Assembly: GCA_023421795.1 (NCBI GenBank)
Contig: JAEZSO010000002.1
Coordinates: 620,001-684,000 of the forward strand
Direction: 5' to 3'
DNA: 64,000 nt
Source: Cyanobacteria bacterium OH_PDB_230
GTDB lineage: Bacteria; Cyanobacteriota; Vampirovibrionia; Gastranaerophilales; Gastranaerophilaceae
The notes under the pieces were generated by a model that did no database searches, was not told where the DNA came from, and worked only from the letters and a program-made list of their open reading frames with translations. Every line of letters begins with the position of its first letter. Position 1 is the first letter of the stretch. Below, in pieces: positions 16,622 through 26,173 of the stretch. A program made the translations under genes and the position numbers.

Positions 16622-19243
16622 TTAACCCAATATTTTTTTGATTTCTTGTTCTACTTCGTTTATAACAGAATCGATTCCACAGGGATCTTTACCTGCTCCT
16701 TGAGCGAAGTTTGGCCTTCCGCCACCTTTACCGCCTGTTGCTTGTGCAATTTTTCCGACGATTTGACCGGCGTTAATACCTTTTTTAACGAATGATTCAT
16801 CAGCCTTAACCATAATGAATACCTGTTCTTCGTTAACTTTCGACACTATAACGATTATGCTCTCTCCCAGTTTTGAAGATAGCATGTCGACACCTGTTTT
16901 AACGGCTTGAGCGTCAAGGCCTTCAACCTTTTCTATTAATAGTTTACCGCCTTGGATATCTTTAGCTCTGTCTGTAAGAGTCTTGAATTTTTGTTTTGCA
17001 CCTTCTGCTTTTAACATTCCAAGTTCGTTTTGGAGAGCTTTGTTTTCTTCCATAAGTTTTTCAACTCTTGTCATAACTTCATAAACAGGAGCCTTGAACT
17101 TTAATGCAAGTTTATCAAGCTCAGTGGCTTTTTCATTTAAGTATTCAAAAGCTTTGTCTCCACAGACGGCTTCAATCCTTCTTGACCCTGCTGCTATCGC
17201 GCTTTCGGATGTGATTTTGGCCAATCTTATCTGAGAAGTTGATTTAATGTGTGTACCGCCGCATAGCTCTGTTGAAATGTCTCCTACTTTTACAACTCTT
17301 ACTTTGTCTTCGTATTTTTCGCCAAATAATGCCATTGCGCCTGATTTTTTGGCTTCTTCAATATCCATAACAGTTGTTTTTTGTTCGTGGTTTTGTTCGA
17401 TCCAAGTGTTTATTAAATTTTCAACTTTTTGGATTTCATCTTGAGTCATCGCTCTTGGGAATGAAAAGTCAAACCTTGTTCTTCCTTCTTCCACTTGAGA
17501 ACCTGCTTGTTTTACTTCATTTCCAAGCACTTTTATTAAAGCAGCTTGAAGCAAATGAGCGTTGGTGTGGTGGATCGTGACATTGCTTCTTCTTTTTTCA
17601 TCAATTATGGCCGTTACAGCATCACCTACAGTAATTTCACCGTTTATTAATTTAGCTCTGTGTACGAAAAGTTTGTTTACTTTAAATGTGTTTAAAACTT
17701 CGGCTTTAAAATGTTCATTTTCAATGATGCCGCTATCTCCCACTTGTCCGCCTGATTCCGCGTAGAATGGGGTTTTATCAAGTATTATGTCTATGAATTC
17801 ATCAGCTTCCACTGTTGCTATAACTTTAGCTTCACTTTGCGTTTTTTCATATCCTAAAAACTCGGTTGAACCAGATTTGTTTTCGATTTCAACATAAACT
17901 AAATCGTTAGTTAGACTTATTTTTTGAGTTGCCGCTTTCGCTCTTTCTTTTTGTTCTTTCATAGCTTTGTTAAAGCCTTCAGTGTCGACGTCCAATCCCT
18001 TTTCGCGTGCGATTTCCACCGTTAGCTCAAGAGGGAACCCAAAAGTATCATAAAGTTTGAAGGCGTTTTCACCATCTATATCTTTATTCTCTTCCAAAAG
18101 CTCTTCTATAAGTTTGTAGCCTCTATCAAGAGTTACTTTAAATCTTTCTTCTTCCTGCTTGATTGTGTTTTTGATTTTTGCTTTGTTTGTTTCAAGTTCA
18201 GGGTAAGCTTCTTTGTAGTTCTCAACGATTGTGTCTACCAAGTTGTATAAGAACGGAAGCTCTAGTCCAAGCATTTTACCGTGTCTTAGTGCACGTCTTA
18301 AAATCATTCTTAAAACGTAGCTTCTTCCTTCGTTACCAGGAATAACGCCGTCACTTATCATAAATGAAACGCATCTTGAGTGGTCGGTTATGATTCTTAG
18401 AGATACATCTGTTTTTTCACTTTGTTTATAAGGTACTTTTGCCATTTCAGACACTTTATTTAAAATAGGCGCTAAAAGGTCTGTTTCAAAAGTCGAGTTT
18501 TTGCCTTGAACCACCATTGTGATTCTTTCTAAGCCCATACCTGTATCAACATTTTTCTTTTCCAATGGAGAAAGGTTGCCTTCTTCATCTTGGAACAGTT
18601 CGGTAAATACAAGGTTCCATATTTCGACCCATCTGTCGCATTCGCAAGTTGCAATAGAACAGTCGTCGCTGCATTTTAAGTCTTCGCCTAAATCATAATG
18701 TATTTCAGAGCAAGGACCGCAAGAGCCTGTTGCACCAGGAGGGCCCCAGAAATTATCTTTTTTGCCTTTTCTCAATATCCTATCAGCAGGAATCCCTACG
18801 TCTTTATGCCAGATGTCAAAAGCTTCATCGTCAGTATCGAATATTGTTATCCACAATTTTTGAGGATCCAGTTTTAAATAATTTGTTATAAAATCCCAGC
18901 TCCAAGGGATGATTTCTTTTTTGTAATAGTCTCCGAAGCTGAAGTTGCCTAACATTTCAAAGAAAGTATGGTGTCTTGGGGTTCTTCCTACGTTTTCTAT
19001 ATCGGAATCTTTTCCTCCCGCTCTTGCGCATTTTTGACAAGATGTAGCTCTAGGAGGCTCATAAGGAGCTTTTTCCAAGCCTAAAAAATATGGCAGAAAT
19101 TGAAGCATTCCGGCCGTTGTTAAAAGTACCGTAGGATTTTCTGGCACTAAGCTTGAGCTAGGAACCTCAGTATGTTGATGTTTTTCTTTAAAAAAGTCTA
19201 AAAATGCTCTTCTTATTTCATTTCCGGTAATTTTATCCGTCAT
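16622..19243 (-). CDS. alaS: alanyl-tRNA synthetase
   Basis: 873 residues, full length. The class II catalytic core includes RHHTFFEMLGNFSFGDYYK, with a zinc-type cluster of cysteines in the middle (CSDDCSIATCECD). The editing domain has HHTNAHLLQAAL and the metal-binding CGGTHIKSTSQI. The C-terminal DHHA1/C-Ala domain ends GGGRPNFAQGAGKDP. AAGGAAG precedes the ATG. It charges tRNA-Ala and clears Ser/Gly mischarging. Confidence 0.97.
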   Translation of the reverse strand: MTDKITGNEIRRAFLDFFKEKHQHTEVPSSSLVPENPTVLLTTAGMLQFLPYFLGLEKAPYEPPRATSCQKCARAGGKDSDIENVGRTPRHHTFFEMLGNFSFGDYYKKEIIPWSWDFITNYLKLDPQKLWITIFDTDDEAFDIWHKDVGIPADRILRKGKKDNFWGPPGATGSCGPCSEIHYDLGEDLKCSDDCSIATCECDRWVEIWNLVFTELFQDEEGNLSPLEKKNVDTGMGLERITMVVQGKNSTFETDLLAPILNKVSEMAKVPYKQSEKTDVSLRIITDHSRCVSFMISDGVIPGNEGRSYVLRMILRRALRHGKMLGLELPFLYNLVDTIVENYKEAYPELETNKAKIKNTIKQEEERFKVTLDRGYKLIEELLEENKDIDGENAFKLYDTFGFPLELTVEIAREKGLDVDTEGFNKAMKEQKERAKAATQKISLTNDLVYVEIENKSGSTEFLGYEKTQSEAKVIATVEADEFIDIILDKTPFYAESGGQVGDSGIIENEHFKAEVLNTFKVNKLFVHRAKLINGEITVGDAVTAIIDEKRRSNVTIHHTNAHLLQAALIKVLGNEVKQAGSQVEEGRTRFDFSFPRAMTQDEIQKVENLINTWIEQNHEQKTTVMDIEEAKKSGAMALFGEKYEDKVRVVKVGDISTELCGGTHIKSTSQIRLAKITSESAIAAGSRRIEAVCGDKAFEYLNEKATELDKLALKFKAPVYEVMTRVEKLMEENKALQNELGMLKAEGAKQKFKTLTDRAKDIQGGKLLIEKVEGLDAQAVKTGVDMLSSKLGESIIVIVSKVNEEQVFIMVKADESFVKKGINAGQIVGKIAQATGGKGGGRPNFAQGAGKDPCGIDSVINEVEQEIKKILG

Positions 19244-19342
19244 TTATACTTCCTTTTATTTCTTTTATCTTGATAATATTCTACTACAAAAGAGTTTCTA
19301 GTAAAAAATTCCAAAAGTATTTATCTTATATTTCTTTGGAAA

Positions 19343-19371
19343 TAGACTTTTTTGTTTTTTTCAATTATAAT
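19343..19371 (+). promoter_or_regulatory. promoter of the CDF-CorC/era operon
   Basis: TAGACT (19343-19348), 17 bases, TATAAT (19366-19371). It leaves a leader of about 62 bases before the ATG at 19441, which has AAGG at the right distance. Confidence 0.6.
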
Positions 19372-19440
19372 ATGTATTGCTAAATAGCAGTCTTAAATTA
19401 TTCACGTTTTACTGCGTTTATCAAATAGATAAGGTATAAA

Positions 19441-21282
19441 ATGTCATCAGATAGTAGCGGCTCGGCACACATAATTAACACTCAGGAGACAGAACAAACT
19501 TGTAATATCGCAAAGCCAAAATATACGGCTGTAATTAGAGCACTGATTGCGAATTTGGGTATTGCAATAATAAAACTGATTTGTGCAGTTATTTCGCACA
19601 GTTCAGCTATGCTTTCAGAATCGGCACACTCTTTTGTCGATTCATTTAACAGCGTATGTCTTTTGATTGGGCTAAAGAGAGGTTCAAAACCTGCTGATGA
19701 TTGCCATCATTTCGGATATGGATTAGAAGCCAATATTTGGGCGTTATTTGCCAGTATACTTATGCTAGCCGGTACAATAGTTGCTTTATACAGCGGTTTT
19801 GATAAATTATTGCACAAGCACCAAGAAGTGAGTGTACTGCTCAATAATTACCATTGGATAGCAATCACTTTAATTTTAAGTATCTTATTTGAAACCTGGG
19901 CAGTTAACAGCGCAGCCAGAGCAGTTTTGGCAGAGGCGAATGTCCCTTTAAAAAACGGTGTCTCAAACTTTATTGCATCAGCGAAGCTGATAAGACAAAT
20001 AAAAAGCCCTACTACAAAATTTGTTTGGTATGAAGACGTCGCAGCATGGACAGGGGTTGTTATAGCGCTTGTTGCTCTTACTCTATCAAAGTTTGTATTG
20101 CCTCCAGAAATAGCGTATATCCCTGACGCGATTGCTTCACTTTTGATAGGTACTATTCTTTTCTGTTTGGCCCTATATTTGTTAAAAAATAATGTTAATT
20201 TCCTGACAGGCCAGTCAGCAGAGCCTCAAACAGAAGAGATAATAAGAGAAGTGGCTGATAACTTAACGGGCGTTGCTTGTGTACACGAGCTTAAAACAAT
20301 GGATATGGGAGCATCAGGCTTAATCGTTAACATAGAGATAGAGGTAGACCCTGAAATACAAGTAAAAGATGCTGATGATATAGCCGAATCACTCGAGCGT
20401 AAAATCAGGCAGAATGTTTCCAATGTTTCTCACGTTGCTGTTGAGATTTTGGCAGATGATAAAGAAGAAAACTGGGAAGATAAATTTGAAAAAATAATAG
20501 AAGAGGGCGAAAAAATATCAGTCATAGATAACCATGAAGCTTCTATGCTTTCAAATTTTTATGGTTTTGCCCAGACAGTCGTTAAAGAAATAATGATCCC
20601 TCGTACAAAAATTACTTTGGTAGATGCCGAAGAAAGCCTTGATAGTTTAATGGATATAATCATAGAATCAGGCCATACAAGAATCCCAATCTATGAAGAC
20701 AGCGTTGATAATTTGATTGGTGTAATAAATGTAAAAGACGTTCTTAAAGCTGTTAAAAACAAAGCGGATGAGAACTTCCAAATAAAATCACTGGCAAGAG
20801 AAATTTTAATTATTCCTGAAAATAAATTTATAAGTGATTTATTGAGTGATTTCACTTCTTCTAAAAACCAGATTGCGGCTGTTGTAGATGAACACGGCGG
20901 CCTGGCAGGAATCGTTACTGTAGAAGACATTTTGGAAGAAATTGTAGGCGAAATCTATGATGAATATGATGAAGCGCCTGTTTCCGAGATTATAAAAATT
21001 GATGACAATACTTTAAATGTGTCTTCTCAAATCAATATAGAAGACATAAATGAGAGGTTTGACCTTGATATTCCTGTTGAGGACTTCCAGACGTTAGGCG
21101 GATTTGTTTTCGGCTTGTTGGGAAGAGAACCTGAAGTTGGCGATATTATTACGGATAGAGATATTACTTATAATGTTCTGGAACTGGATGGAAGAAGAAT
21201 TTCAAGACTTCAAGTACAAAAAAACACACCTTTTGTTGATTTAGAGGCAGAAGAACAGAAAGAAACAAATGAAGCATTATAA
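19441..21282 (+). CDS. cation diffusion facilitator fused to CBS-pair and CorC_HlyC domains
   Basis: 613 residues in one uninterrupted frame. Residues 30-255 are a six-helix CDF transporter: HxxxD (His63, Asp67) in SESAHSFVDSFNS, GYGLEANIWALFAS, and a second intramembrane site at Glu198/Asp199 (WYEDVAAWTG) of the SLC30A9-like type. Residues 262-338 are the CDF cytoplasmic ferredoxin-like domain. From about 365 the sequence changes to the cytosolic half of CorC/CNNM proteins: VVKEIMIPRTKITLVDAE, two CBS motifs (GHTRIPIYEDSVDNLIGVIN; VDEHGGLAGIVTVEDILEEI) and a CorC_HlyC domain (515-595). In known CorC proteins these follow a DUF21 membrane domain; here a CDF takes its place. The end overlaps era by 14 bases. 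Probably a metal (Zn/Mn/Mg) exporter gated by nucleotide binding. Confidence 0.85.
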   Translation: MSSDSSGSAHIINTQETEQTCNIAKPKYTAVIRALIANLGIAIIKLICAVISHSSAMLSESAHSFVDSFNSVCLLIGLKRGSKPADDCHHFGYGLEANIWALFASILMLAGTIVALYSGFDKLLHKHQEVSVLLNNYHWIAITLILSILFETWAVNSAARAVLAEANVPLKNGVSNFIASAKLIRQIKSPTTKFVWYEDVAAWTGVVIALVALTLSKFVLPPEIAYIPDAIASLLIGTILFCLALYLLKNNVNFLTGQSAEPQTEEIIREVADNLTGVACVHELKTMDMGASGLIVNIEIEVDPEIQVKDADDIAESLERKIRQNVSNVSHVAVEILADDKEENWEDKFEKIIEEGEKISVIDNHEASMLSNFYGFAQTVVKEIMIPRTKITLVDAEESLDSLMDIIIESGHTRIPIYEDSVDNLIGVINVKDVLKAVKNKADENFQIKSLAREILIIPENKFISDLLSDFTSSKNQIAAVVDEHGGLAGIVTVEDILEEIVGEIYDEYDEAPVSEIIKIDDNTLNVSSQINIEDINERFDLDIPVEDFQTLGGFVFGLLGREPEVGDIITDRDITYNVLELDGRRISRLQVQKNTPFVDLEAEEQKETNEAL

Positions 21283-22153
21283 GTCAGGTTTTGTTGCCAT
21301 AATAGGCCGTCCAAATGTAGGTAAATCAACAATATTGAATAAAGTAGTAGGGCAAAAAATTGCGATTGCAACCGATAAAGCTCAAACTACCAGAAGAAGA
21401 ATTAAAGGTATTTATACAAACGAAGATGCTCAGATTGTCTTTGTAGACACGCCAGGGGTGCATAAACCGCTCGATAAATTGGGGGAATACCTGCTTGATG
21501 AAACAAAGCTTGCCCTTCCTGATGTTGATTTGATTTTGTTTGTAGTAGACGCTTCAACTCCTGTGGGAAGAGGCGATAAATGGATTGTTGAAAACCTTCT
21601 CCAAAAAACAAAAATCCCAATAATAATAGTATTAAACAAATCTGATTTGATAAAAGATCCGATAAAAAAAGAACAAATCGTGTTAAGTTACAAATTGATG
21701 TTTGAAACGAACATTCCTTGTCTTAGGATTTCAGCCAAAACAGGCAGAAATATAGATACTCTGATTGATAACATCGTAAGGAAGCTTCCTAAAGGTGAAA
21801 AAATCTATGATGAAGATGAACTTACAGATGAGACAATGAGAAATATAGCTTCTGAAACGGTAAGAGAAAAGATTTTATTGAATACAAGAGATGAAATCCC
21901 CCATTCTGTTGCGGTTGTAGTCGATAGATATGAAGAAAAAGAAGACATAGACAGAATTTTTGCTAATATTTACGTTGAACATGACAGCCAAAAGGGCATC
22001 CTGATAGGTAAAAATGCTCAAATGATTAAGAAAATAGGTATGGAAGCAAGAAAAGAACTAGAAGAAATCGCTGATAAAAAAGTGTTTTTGGATTTGCAGG
22101 TAAAAGTCAAGAAAAACTGGCGCTCTACCGATGCGGCTGCTGACTTGTATTGA
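21269..22153 (+). CDS. era: Era GTPase, 30S ribosome assembly factor
   Basis: 294 residues. G1 GRPNVGKS, G2 region TTRRRIKG, G3 DTPG (VFVDTPGVHKPLDKLGE), and G4 NKSD (VLNKSDLI). The C-terminal KH domain contains GILIGKNAQMIKKIG. It binds 16S rRNA 3' end and acts in small-subunit maturation. The start lies inside the end of the preceding gene, so translation is coupled to the CDF-CorC protein. CorC-like genes commonly sit near ybeY/era, which fits. Confidence 0.96.
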   Translation: MKHYKSGFVAIIGRPNVGKSTILNKVVGQKIAIATDKAQTTRRRIKGIYTNEDAQIVFVDTPGVHKPLDKLGEYLLDETKLALPDVDLILFVVDASTPVGRGDKWIVENLLQKTKIPIIIVLNKSDLIKDPIKKEQIVLSYKLMFETNIPCLRISAKTGRNIDTLIDNIVRKLPKGEKIYDEDELTDETMRNIASETVREKILLNTRDEIPHSVAVVVDRYEEKEDIDRIFANIYVEHDSQKGILIGKNAQMIKKIGMEARKELEEIADKKVFLDLQVKVKKNWRSTDAAADLY

Positions 22154-22154
22154 T

Positions 22155-23117
22155 TTATTTGCCTATTTTATTAAGCAGCAATATGCCTCTGTCGATTGGA
22201 TCCACTTTCAGGCCTAATTTATTGGCTTTTTCACAAAAATGTTTGAATATTTTGAACAAGCTATCAGGCAAATTCTCTGAATGTTTATCAAACCAGAAAA
22301 GCTCAATATCAACGCATACTTCGACGATTTTTGCTTCAAGAGATTTTTTGAGAAAAAGGTCTATTTCTTTTTTATTGTCGTTTAATCCCGGGATTATAAT
22401 GAATTTCGATTTTACATTATGGGCTTGTTTTTTTGCTTTAGCATATTTTTTTAAATGCTCCCAAGCTTTATCAAACGCGTTTACCCTTTTTATTTTGTAA
22501 TAGGTTTCTTTTGTGCCTGCGTCTATGGAGATTACCGTAGTCAAAGAGCCTGTTCTGACACCTTTTTCTATCGCGTTGCTGTATTTTATTCCGTTAGTCA
22601 ATACTCTTATGGGATTTATTCCAAAATCTATAAAAGTATTTAAAAGTTCTTCAAAATCAGGGTCAGCCGTTGGCTCTCCTCCCGCTATGGTTACGTGTCC
22701 GCCTGTTCTTAATACGTTGTTTTCTATCATATCTTTTACTATTGGAAGGGCTGAATATGGCGTCTGGGTGTCTTTTACATTGTCTAAGTAGCAGTATACG
22801 CATTTAGAGTTGCAGACCATGCCATGATTAAAATTAATATATGAAATGTAATTTTCGTCGTCCCATTCTTTTTCTTCGAGATAAATGCAATTTCTGCACT
22901 CTTCTATGATCTTGCCTTCTTTCATCTGGTTTCTGTAGGCATTTTTGATATTAAAGAAGTTTTGCCAATCGATTTTTTCGCCATGGTAATTGCTAAGGAG
23001 GGGTTTAAATCCGCCGCCTGAGTTTGAGCTTCTACAGCAGAAATTTATGGCGTCAATATTAGTGTCGAAACCATGTTCAATTAAGTTGCAGCTTATATAT
23101 TTTTTCTTAGATTCCAT
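22155..23117 (-). CDS. radical SAM protein, paralogue 1 of 4
   Basis: 320 residues. The canonical CxxxCxxC is at Cys102/106/109 (VCNSKCVYCY), then AGGEPTADPDFEELL (SAM-binding GGEP), VISIDAGTKETYYKIKRV and IIPGLNDNKKEID. Before it lies a cysteine set shared with three other proteins in this window: Cys10, Cys27, Cys74 and Cys77 (C-x16-C-x46-C-x2-C), which could hold an auxiliary cluster. The opening YISCNLIEHG is also shared. It is last in the operon gatC-pyrG-rSAM-rSAM, and its start overlaps the preceding paralogue by 11 bases. Substrate unknown; no short precursor peptide is next to it. Confidence 0.85.
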   Translation of the reverse strand: MESKKKYISCNLIEHGFDTNIDAINFCCRSSNSGGGFKPLLSNYHGEKIDWQNFFNIKNAYRNQMKEGKIIEECRNCIYLEEKEWDDENYISYINFNHGMVCNSKCVYCYLDNVKDTQTPYSALPIVKDMIENNVLRTGGHVTIAGGEPTADPDFEELLNTFIDFGINPIRVLTNGIKYSNAIEKGVRTGSLTTVISIDAGTKETYYKIKRVNAFDKAWEHLKKYAKAKKQAHNVKSKFIIIPGLNDNKKEIDLFLKKSLEAKIVEVCVDIELFWFDKHSENLPDSLFKIFKHFCEKANKLGLKVDPIDRGILLLNKIGK

Positions 23118-24114
23118 TTGCTTGTTCTTCTTTATATTTATCGAGCATACTTAGTGCTTCAATGTATATTTCGGTATTCAGGTTCAATTTTTTTGCTTTT
23201 TCAGTTATGTAGTGCACTTTTTCATAAATGTCTTTTGAAAAATTCGGAAAGGTTTTGTGGTACCATCCTTGTTCTACACTCACAGAGACTGATTTGGCCT
23301 TGCTTTTAAGAACCAGTTCAAACCATTTATCCATTTCTTCTTTTGTGTCGTTTAAGCCGGGAATAATTATGTATTTAACTTTTACTAGATCTTTATCTCC
23401 CTGAATGGAAGAGTATTTTTTAATATTATCCCAGACTTTGTCGAAACAGTTTACTCTTTTAATTTTTTCATACATTTTTTTCGTGCCTGAATCCGGCGAT
23501 ATAACTAAGCTTATAGCTCCCAGTTTAAGGCCTTTTTCAATGCTTTTAGAATATTTGATCCCGGAAGAATTTATTCTTATGTTGTGAAAGCCGTTTTTTA
23601 AAAAGAGTTCTATGATTTTATCGAAGTTTTCCAGTATAGTCGGTTCGCCGCCTCCAAAGGTGACGCACGATCTTGGAGTTGCCCTTAATATTTTTCTCTT
23701 AAACATATCTTCTAAAACAGGAAGGATATCATAATGCTTGTAGTTGTTTGAGGCTGTTTTATCTTCTGAAGTGTAGCAATAAGAACAGTTACAGTCGCAT
23801 TTGCTCCAATGATTAAGAGTCAAATGGTCTATGTAAAAATCATTCGGCCATTCCTGTTTAAGCAGGTAAACACAGTCTTTACAGGGATTTAAAAGCTGGT
23901 TTTTCTTATGCAGTTCTCGATGCTTGCGTTTTTTTTCTAAGATAGTATCCCAGTCTAATTTTTCACCGTTATATTTTTCAATTAACGTTGAATACGGTTC
24001 GTCTTTATCCTGCAAGTATGCGAAACAACAGGTTCTTATACTGTCGTGCCTAAACTCAAGCCCGCCTTCTACCCAGTCGCAAGAGATGTATGAGTTATTT
24101 AGACTTTGCTCCAT
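23107..24114 (-). CDS. radical SAM protein, paralogue 2 of 4
   Basis: 335 residues. CxxxCxxC at Cys106/110/113 ([10 protein letters not shown]), [50 protein letters not shown]. The N-terminal cysteine set is Cys12, Cys29, Cys78 and Cys81, with spacing C-x16-C-x48-C-x2-C. The start lies 20 bases inside the end of pyrG, and the gene overlaps the next paralogue, so all three are likely translated as a coupled unit. The pair is related but diverged (about a third to a half identity by eye). Function unknown. Confidence 0.85.
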   Translation of the reverse strand: MEQSLNNSYISCDWVEGGLEFRHDSIRTCCFAYLQDKDEPYSTLIEKYNGEKLDWDTILEKKRKHRELHKKNQLLNPCKDCVYLLKQEWPNDFYIDHLTLNHWSKCDCNCSYCYTSEDKTASNNYKHYDILPVLEDMFKRKILRATPRSCVTFGGGEPTILENFDKIIELFLKNGFHNIRINSSGIKYSKSIEKGLKLGAISLVISPDSGTKKMYEKIKRVNCFDKVWDNIKKYSSIQGDKDLVKVKYIIIPGLNDTKEEMDKWFELVLKSKAKSVSVSVEQGWYHKTFPNFSKDIYEKVHYITEKAKKLNLNTEIYIEALSMLDKYKEEQANGI

Positions 24115-25735
24115 TTATTAATACTTTTCCTTCAGTTCTTGCTACAGCTGCATCAACTAAGCCTGAGAATAGAGGATGTGGATGTTCTGGTCTTGATTTG
24201 AATTCCGGATGGAACTGGCATGCCACGAACCAATCATTTTTAGGATATTCGACCATCTCGCATAGCATTCCGTCAGGTGATAACCCGGAGAATACAAGTC
24301 CGGCATCACTTATTTGTTTTCTGTATTCATTGTTGACTTCGTATCTGTGTCTGTGTCTTTCCTGAATAATTCTTGCGCCGTAAGCCTTTTCTGCTTTTGT
24401 GTTTGGAGCTATGTGGCATTCAAATTGACCTAGTCTCATAGTTCCGCCATATCCTTGGACATTTTTTTGTTCGAGCATAAGGTCTATTACCGGATATGGA
24501 GTGTTTTCATCAAATTCCATACTGTTTGCGTTTTTTAAGCCTACAACGTTTCTTGCATATTCAATAACCGCGCATTGCATACCTAAACATAATCCCAAGA
24601 ATGGAAGGTTGTTTTCTCTTGCATATCTGATTGCGTTAAGTTTGCCTTCGATACCTCTGATTCCAAATCCGCCGGGTACGACCAGACCGTCAACGTCAGA
24701 GAGCATTTCTTTTGCTTTTTCCATGTCGGTACATTCATCAGAAGCAATCCATTTAATATCTATTTGGGCATCGTTTTTATAGCCTGCGTGTTTCAATGAT
24801 TCTACTACTGAAATATAAGCATCTGATAGTTTTGTGTATTTACCAGCTATAGCTATTCTTATAGTTTTCTTCGGATTTTTTATTTTGTCGACTAATTGAA
24901 CCCAAGAATTTAAGTCTGCGGGTTTATCTTTCATCATAAGTCTTTCTAATACAACTCCCGCAAGGTTTTGCTCTTCCATAGCCAGTGGAACTTCATAAAT
25001 GCTTTTTAAATCCCTGCATTCGATAACCGCATCTTTAGGTACAGAGCAGAATAGAGCTAATTTTTCTTTTTCTTTTTTAGGAATCGGTTTTGTGGTTCTG
25101 CAAACCAATACTTCAGGTTGAATTCCGTAGCTTCTTAGTGTAGTAACACTGTGCTGGGATGGTTTTGTTTTAAGTTCTCCAGCGGTAGGAAGGTATGGCA
25201 ACAGTGTCACATGGATAGATAAGCTGTTTCCGAATCCTGCTTCAGTTCTAAATTGTCTTATGGCTTCAATAAATGGCAAGCTTTCAATGTCACCTATAGT
25301 TCCTCCGATTTCTGTAATTAGGAAATCAGGCTTAAATTGGGTTGTAGCTTGTTTAATTCTTGATTTAATTTCGTTTGTTATATGAGGGATTGTTTGAACC
25401 GTGGCTCCTAAGTAATCTCCTCTTCTTTCCTTTTTAATAACCGTTTGGTAGATGCTTCCTGATGTTACGTTGTTAATTTTTCCAAGATTTGTGTCGGTAA
25501 ACCTCTCATAATGACCCAGGTCTAAATCGGTTTCGGCCCCATCATCGGTTACAAATACTTCGCCGTGCTGGAATGGACTCATTGTGCCAGGGTCAACGTT
25601 AATGTATGGGTCAAATTTTTGGATTACAACAGAAAATCCTCTTGCCTTTAGTAATCTTCCAAGTGAAGCGGCGACGATACCCTTTCCTAATGAAGAAACA
25701 ACACCGCCTGTAACGAAAATATATTTAGTACCCAT
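24095..25735 (-). CDS. pyrG: CTP synthase
   Basis: 546 residues. The N-terminal synthetase domain opens [17 protein letters not shown] with the ATP-binding glycine loop, and includes [19 protein letters not shown] and [14 protein letters not shown]. The C-terminal class I glutamine amidotransferase has the nucleophile Cys in [11 protein letters not shown] and the His-Glu pair near [13 protein letters not shown]. It converts UTP to CTP. It lies 11 bases after gatC and overlaps a radical SAM gene. Confidence 0.97.
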   Translation of the reverse strand: MGTKYIFVTGGVVSSLGKGIVAASLGRLLKARGFSVVIQKFDPYINVDPGTMSPFQHGEVFVTDDGAETDLDLGHYERFTDTNLGKINNVTSGSIYQTVIKKERRGDYLGATVQTIPHITNEIKSRIKQATTQFKPDFLITEIGGTIGDIESLPFIEAIRQFRTEAGFGNSLSIHVTLLPYLPTAGELKTKPSQHSVTTLRSYGIQPEVLVCRTTKPIPKKEKEKLALFCSVPKDAVIECRDLKSIYEVPLAMEEQNLAGVVLERLMMKDKPADLNSWVQLVDKIKNPKKTIRIAIAGKYTKLSDAYISVVESLKHAGYKNDAQIDIKWIASDECTDMEKAKEMLSDVDGLVVPGGFGIRGIEGKLNAIRYARENNLPFLGLCLGMQCAVIEYARNVVGLKNANSMEFDENTPYPVIDLMLEQKNVQGYGGTMRLGQFECHIAPNTKAEKAYGARIIQERHRHRYEVNNEYRKQISDAGLVFSGLSPDGMLCEMVEYPKNDWFVACQFHPEFKSRPEHPHPLFSGLVDAAVARTEGKVLINGAKSK

Positions 25736-25746
25736 ACTCTACCCTT

Positions 25747-26028
25747 CTAATTAATCTTTGGAACTCTGAAAAACCCGTCTTCTTCTTGTGGAGCATTTTG
25801 CATAAGCTCTTCTTTTGTTTGATTGTAGCAAACTTCATCTTCTCTCATAACGTTCACAACCGGAATAGGATGAGCCATAGGTTCAACTCCTGTTGTATCG
25901 ACTTCGTTCATTTGTTCAGCGTATTTTAAAATATCACCTAACTGTTTTGAAAATTGTTCGATTTCAGTTTCTGAAAGTTCTAGTCTTGCTAATTTTGCAA
26001 CGTGTTTTACATCATCTGTACTTATCAT
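25747..26028 (-). CDS. gatC: Asp/Glu-tRNA(Asn/Gln) amidotransferase subunit C
   Basis: 93 residues: DVKHVAKLARLELSETEIEQF, LGDILKYAEQMNEVDTTGVEP and MREDEVCYN are the GatC pattern, and the length is normal. It stabilises the GatA amidase on GatB. gatA and gatB are not in this window. First gene of the leftward operon with pyrG. Its presence implies indirect Gln-tRNA and/or Asn-tRNA synthesis. Confidence 0.93.
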   Translation of the reverse strand: MISTDDVKHVAKLARLELSETEIEQFSKQLGDILKYAEQMNEVDTTGVEPMAHPIPVVNVMREDEVCYNQTKEELMQNAPQEEDGFFRVPKIN

Positions 26029-26173
26029 GAATTAATAAAATCTCCTTATCCATTAACAAAATTTTATCATGATTACGGTCTTTTTGCATTTTAAGTTAAG
26101 TTTTTTATCCCAATTATTTTCGCTTACCGGATATTGTAAAAACGAGCCGTATTCCATAAATTGAGACACTTGA

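Noticed and set aside
26040..26170. Possible RNA gene between gatC and a radical SAM gene
   Set aside because: No cloverleaf or strong stem could be folded; AT-rich gap only.
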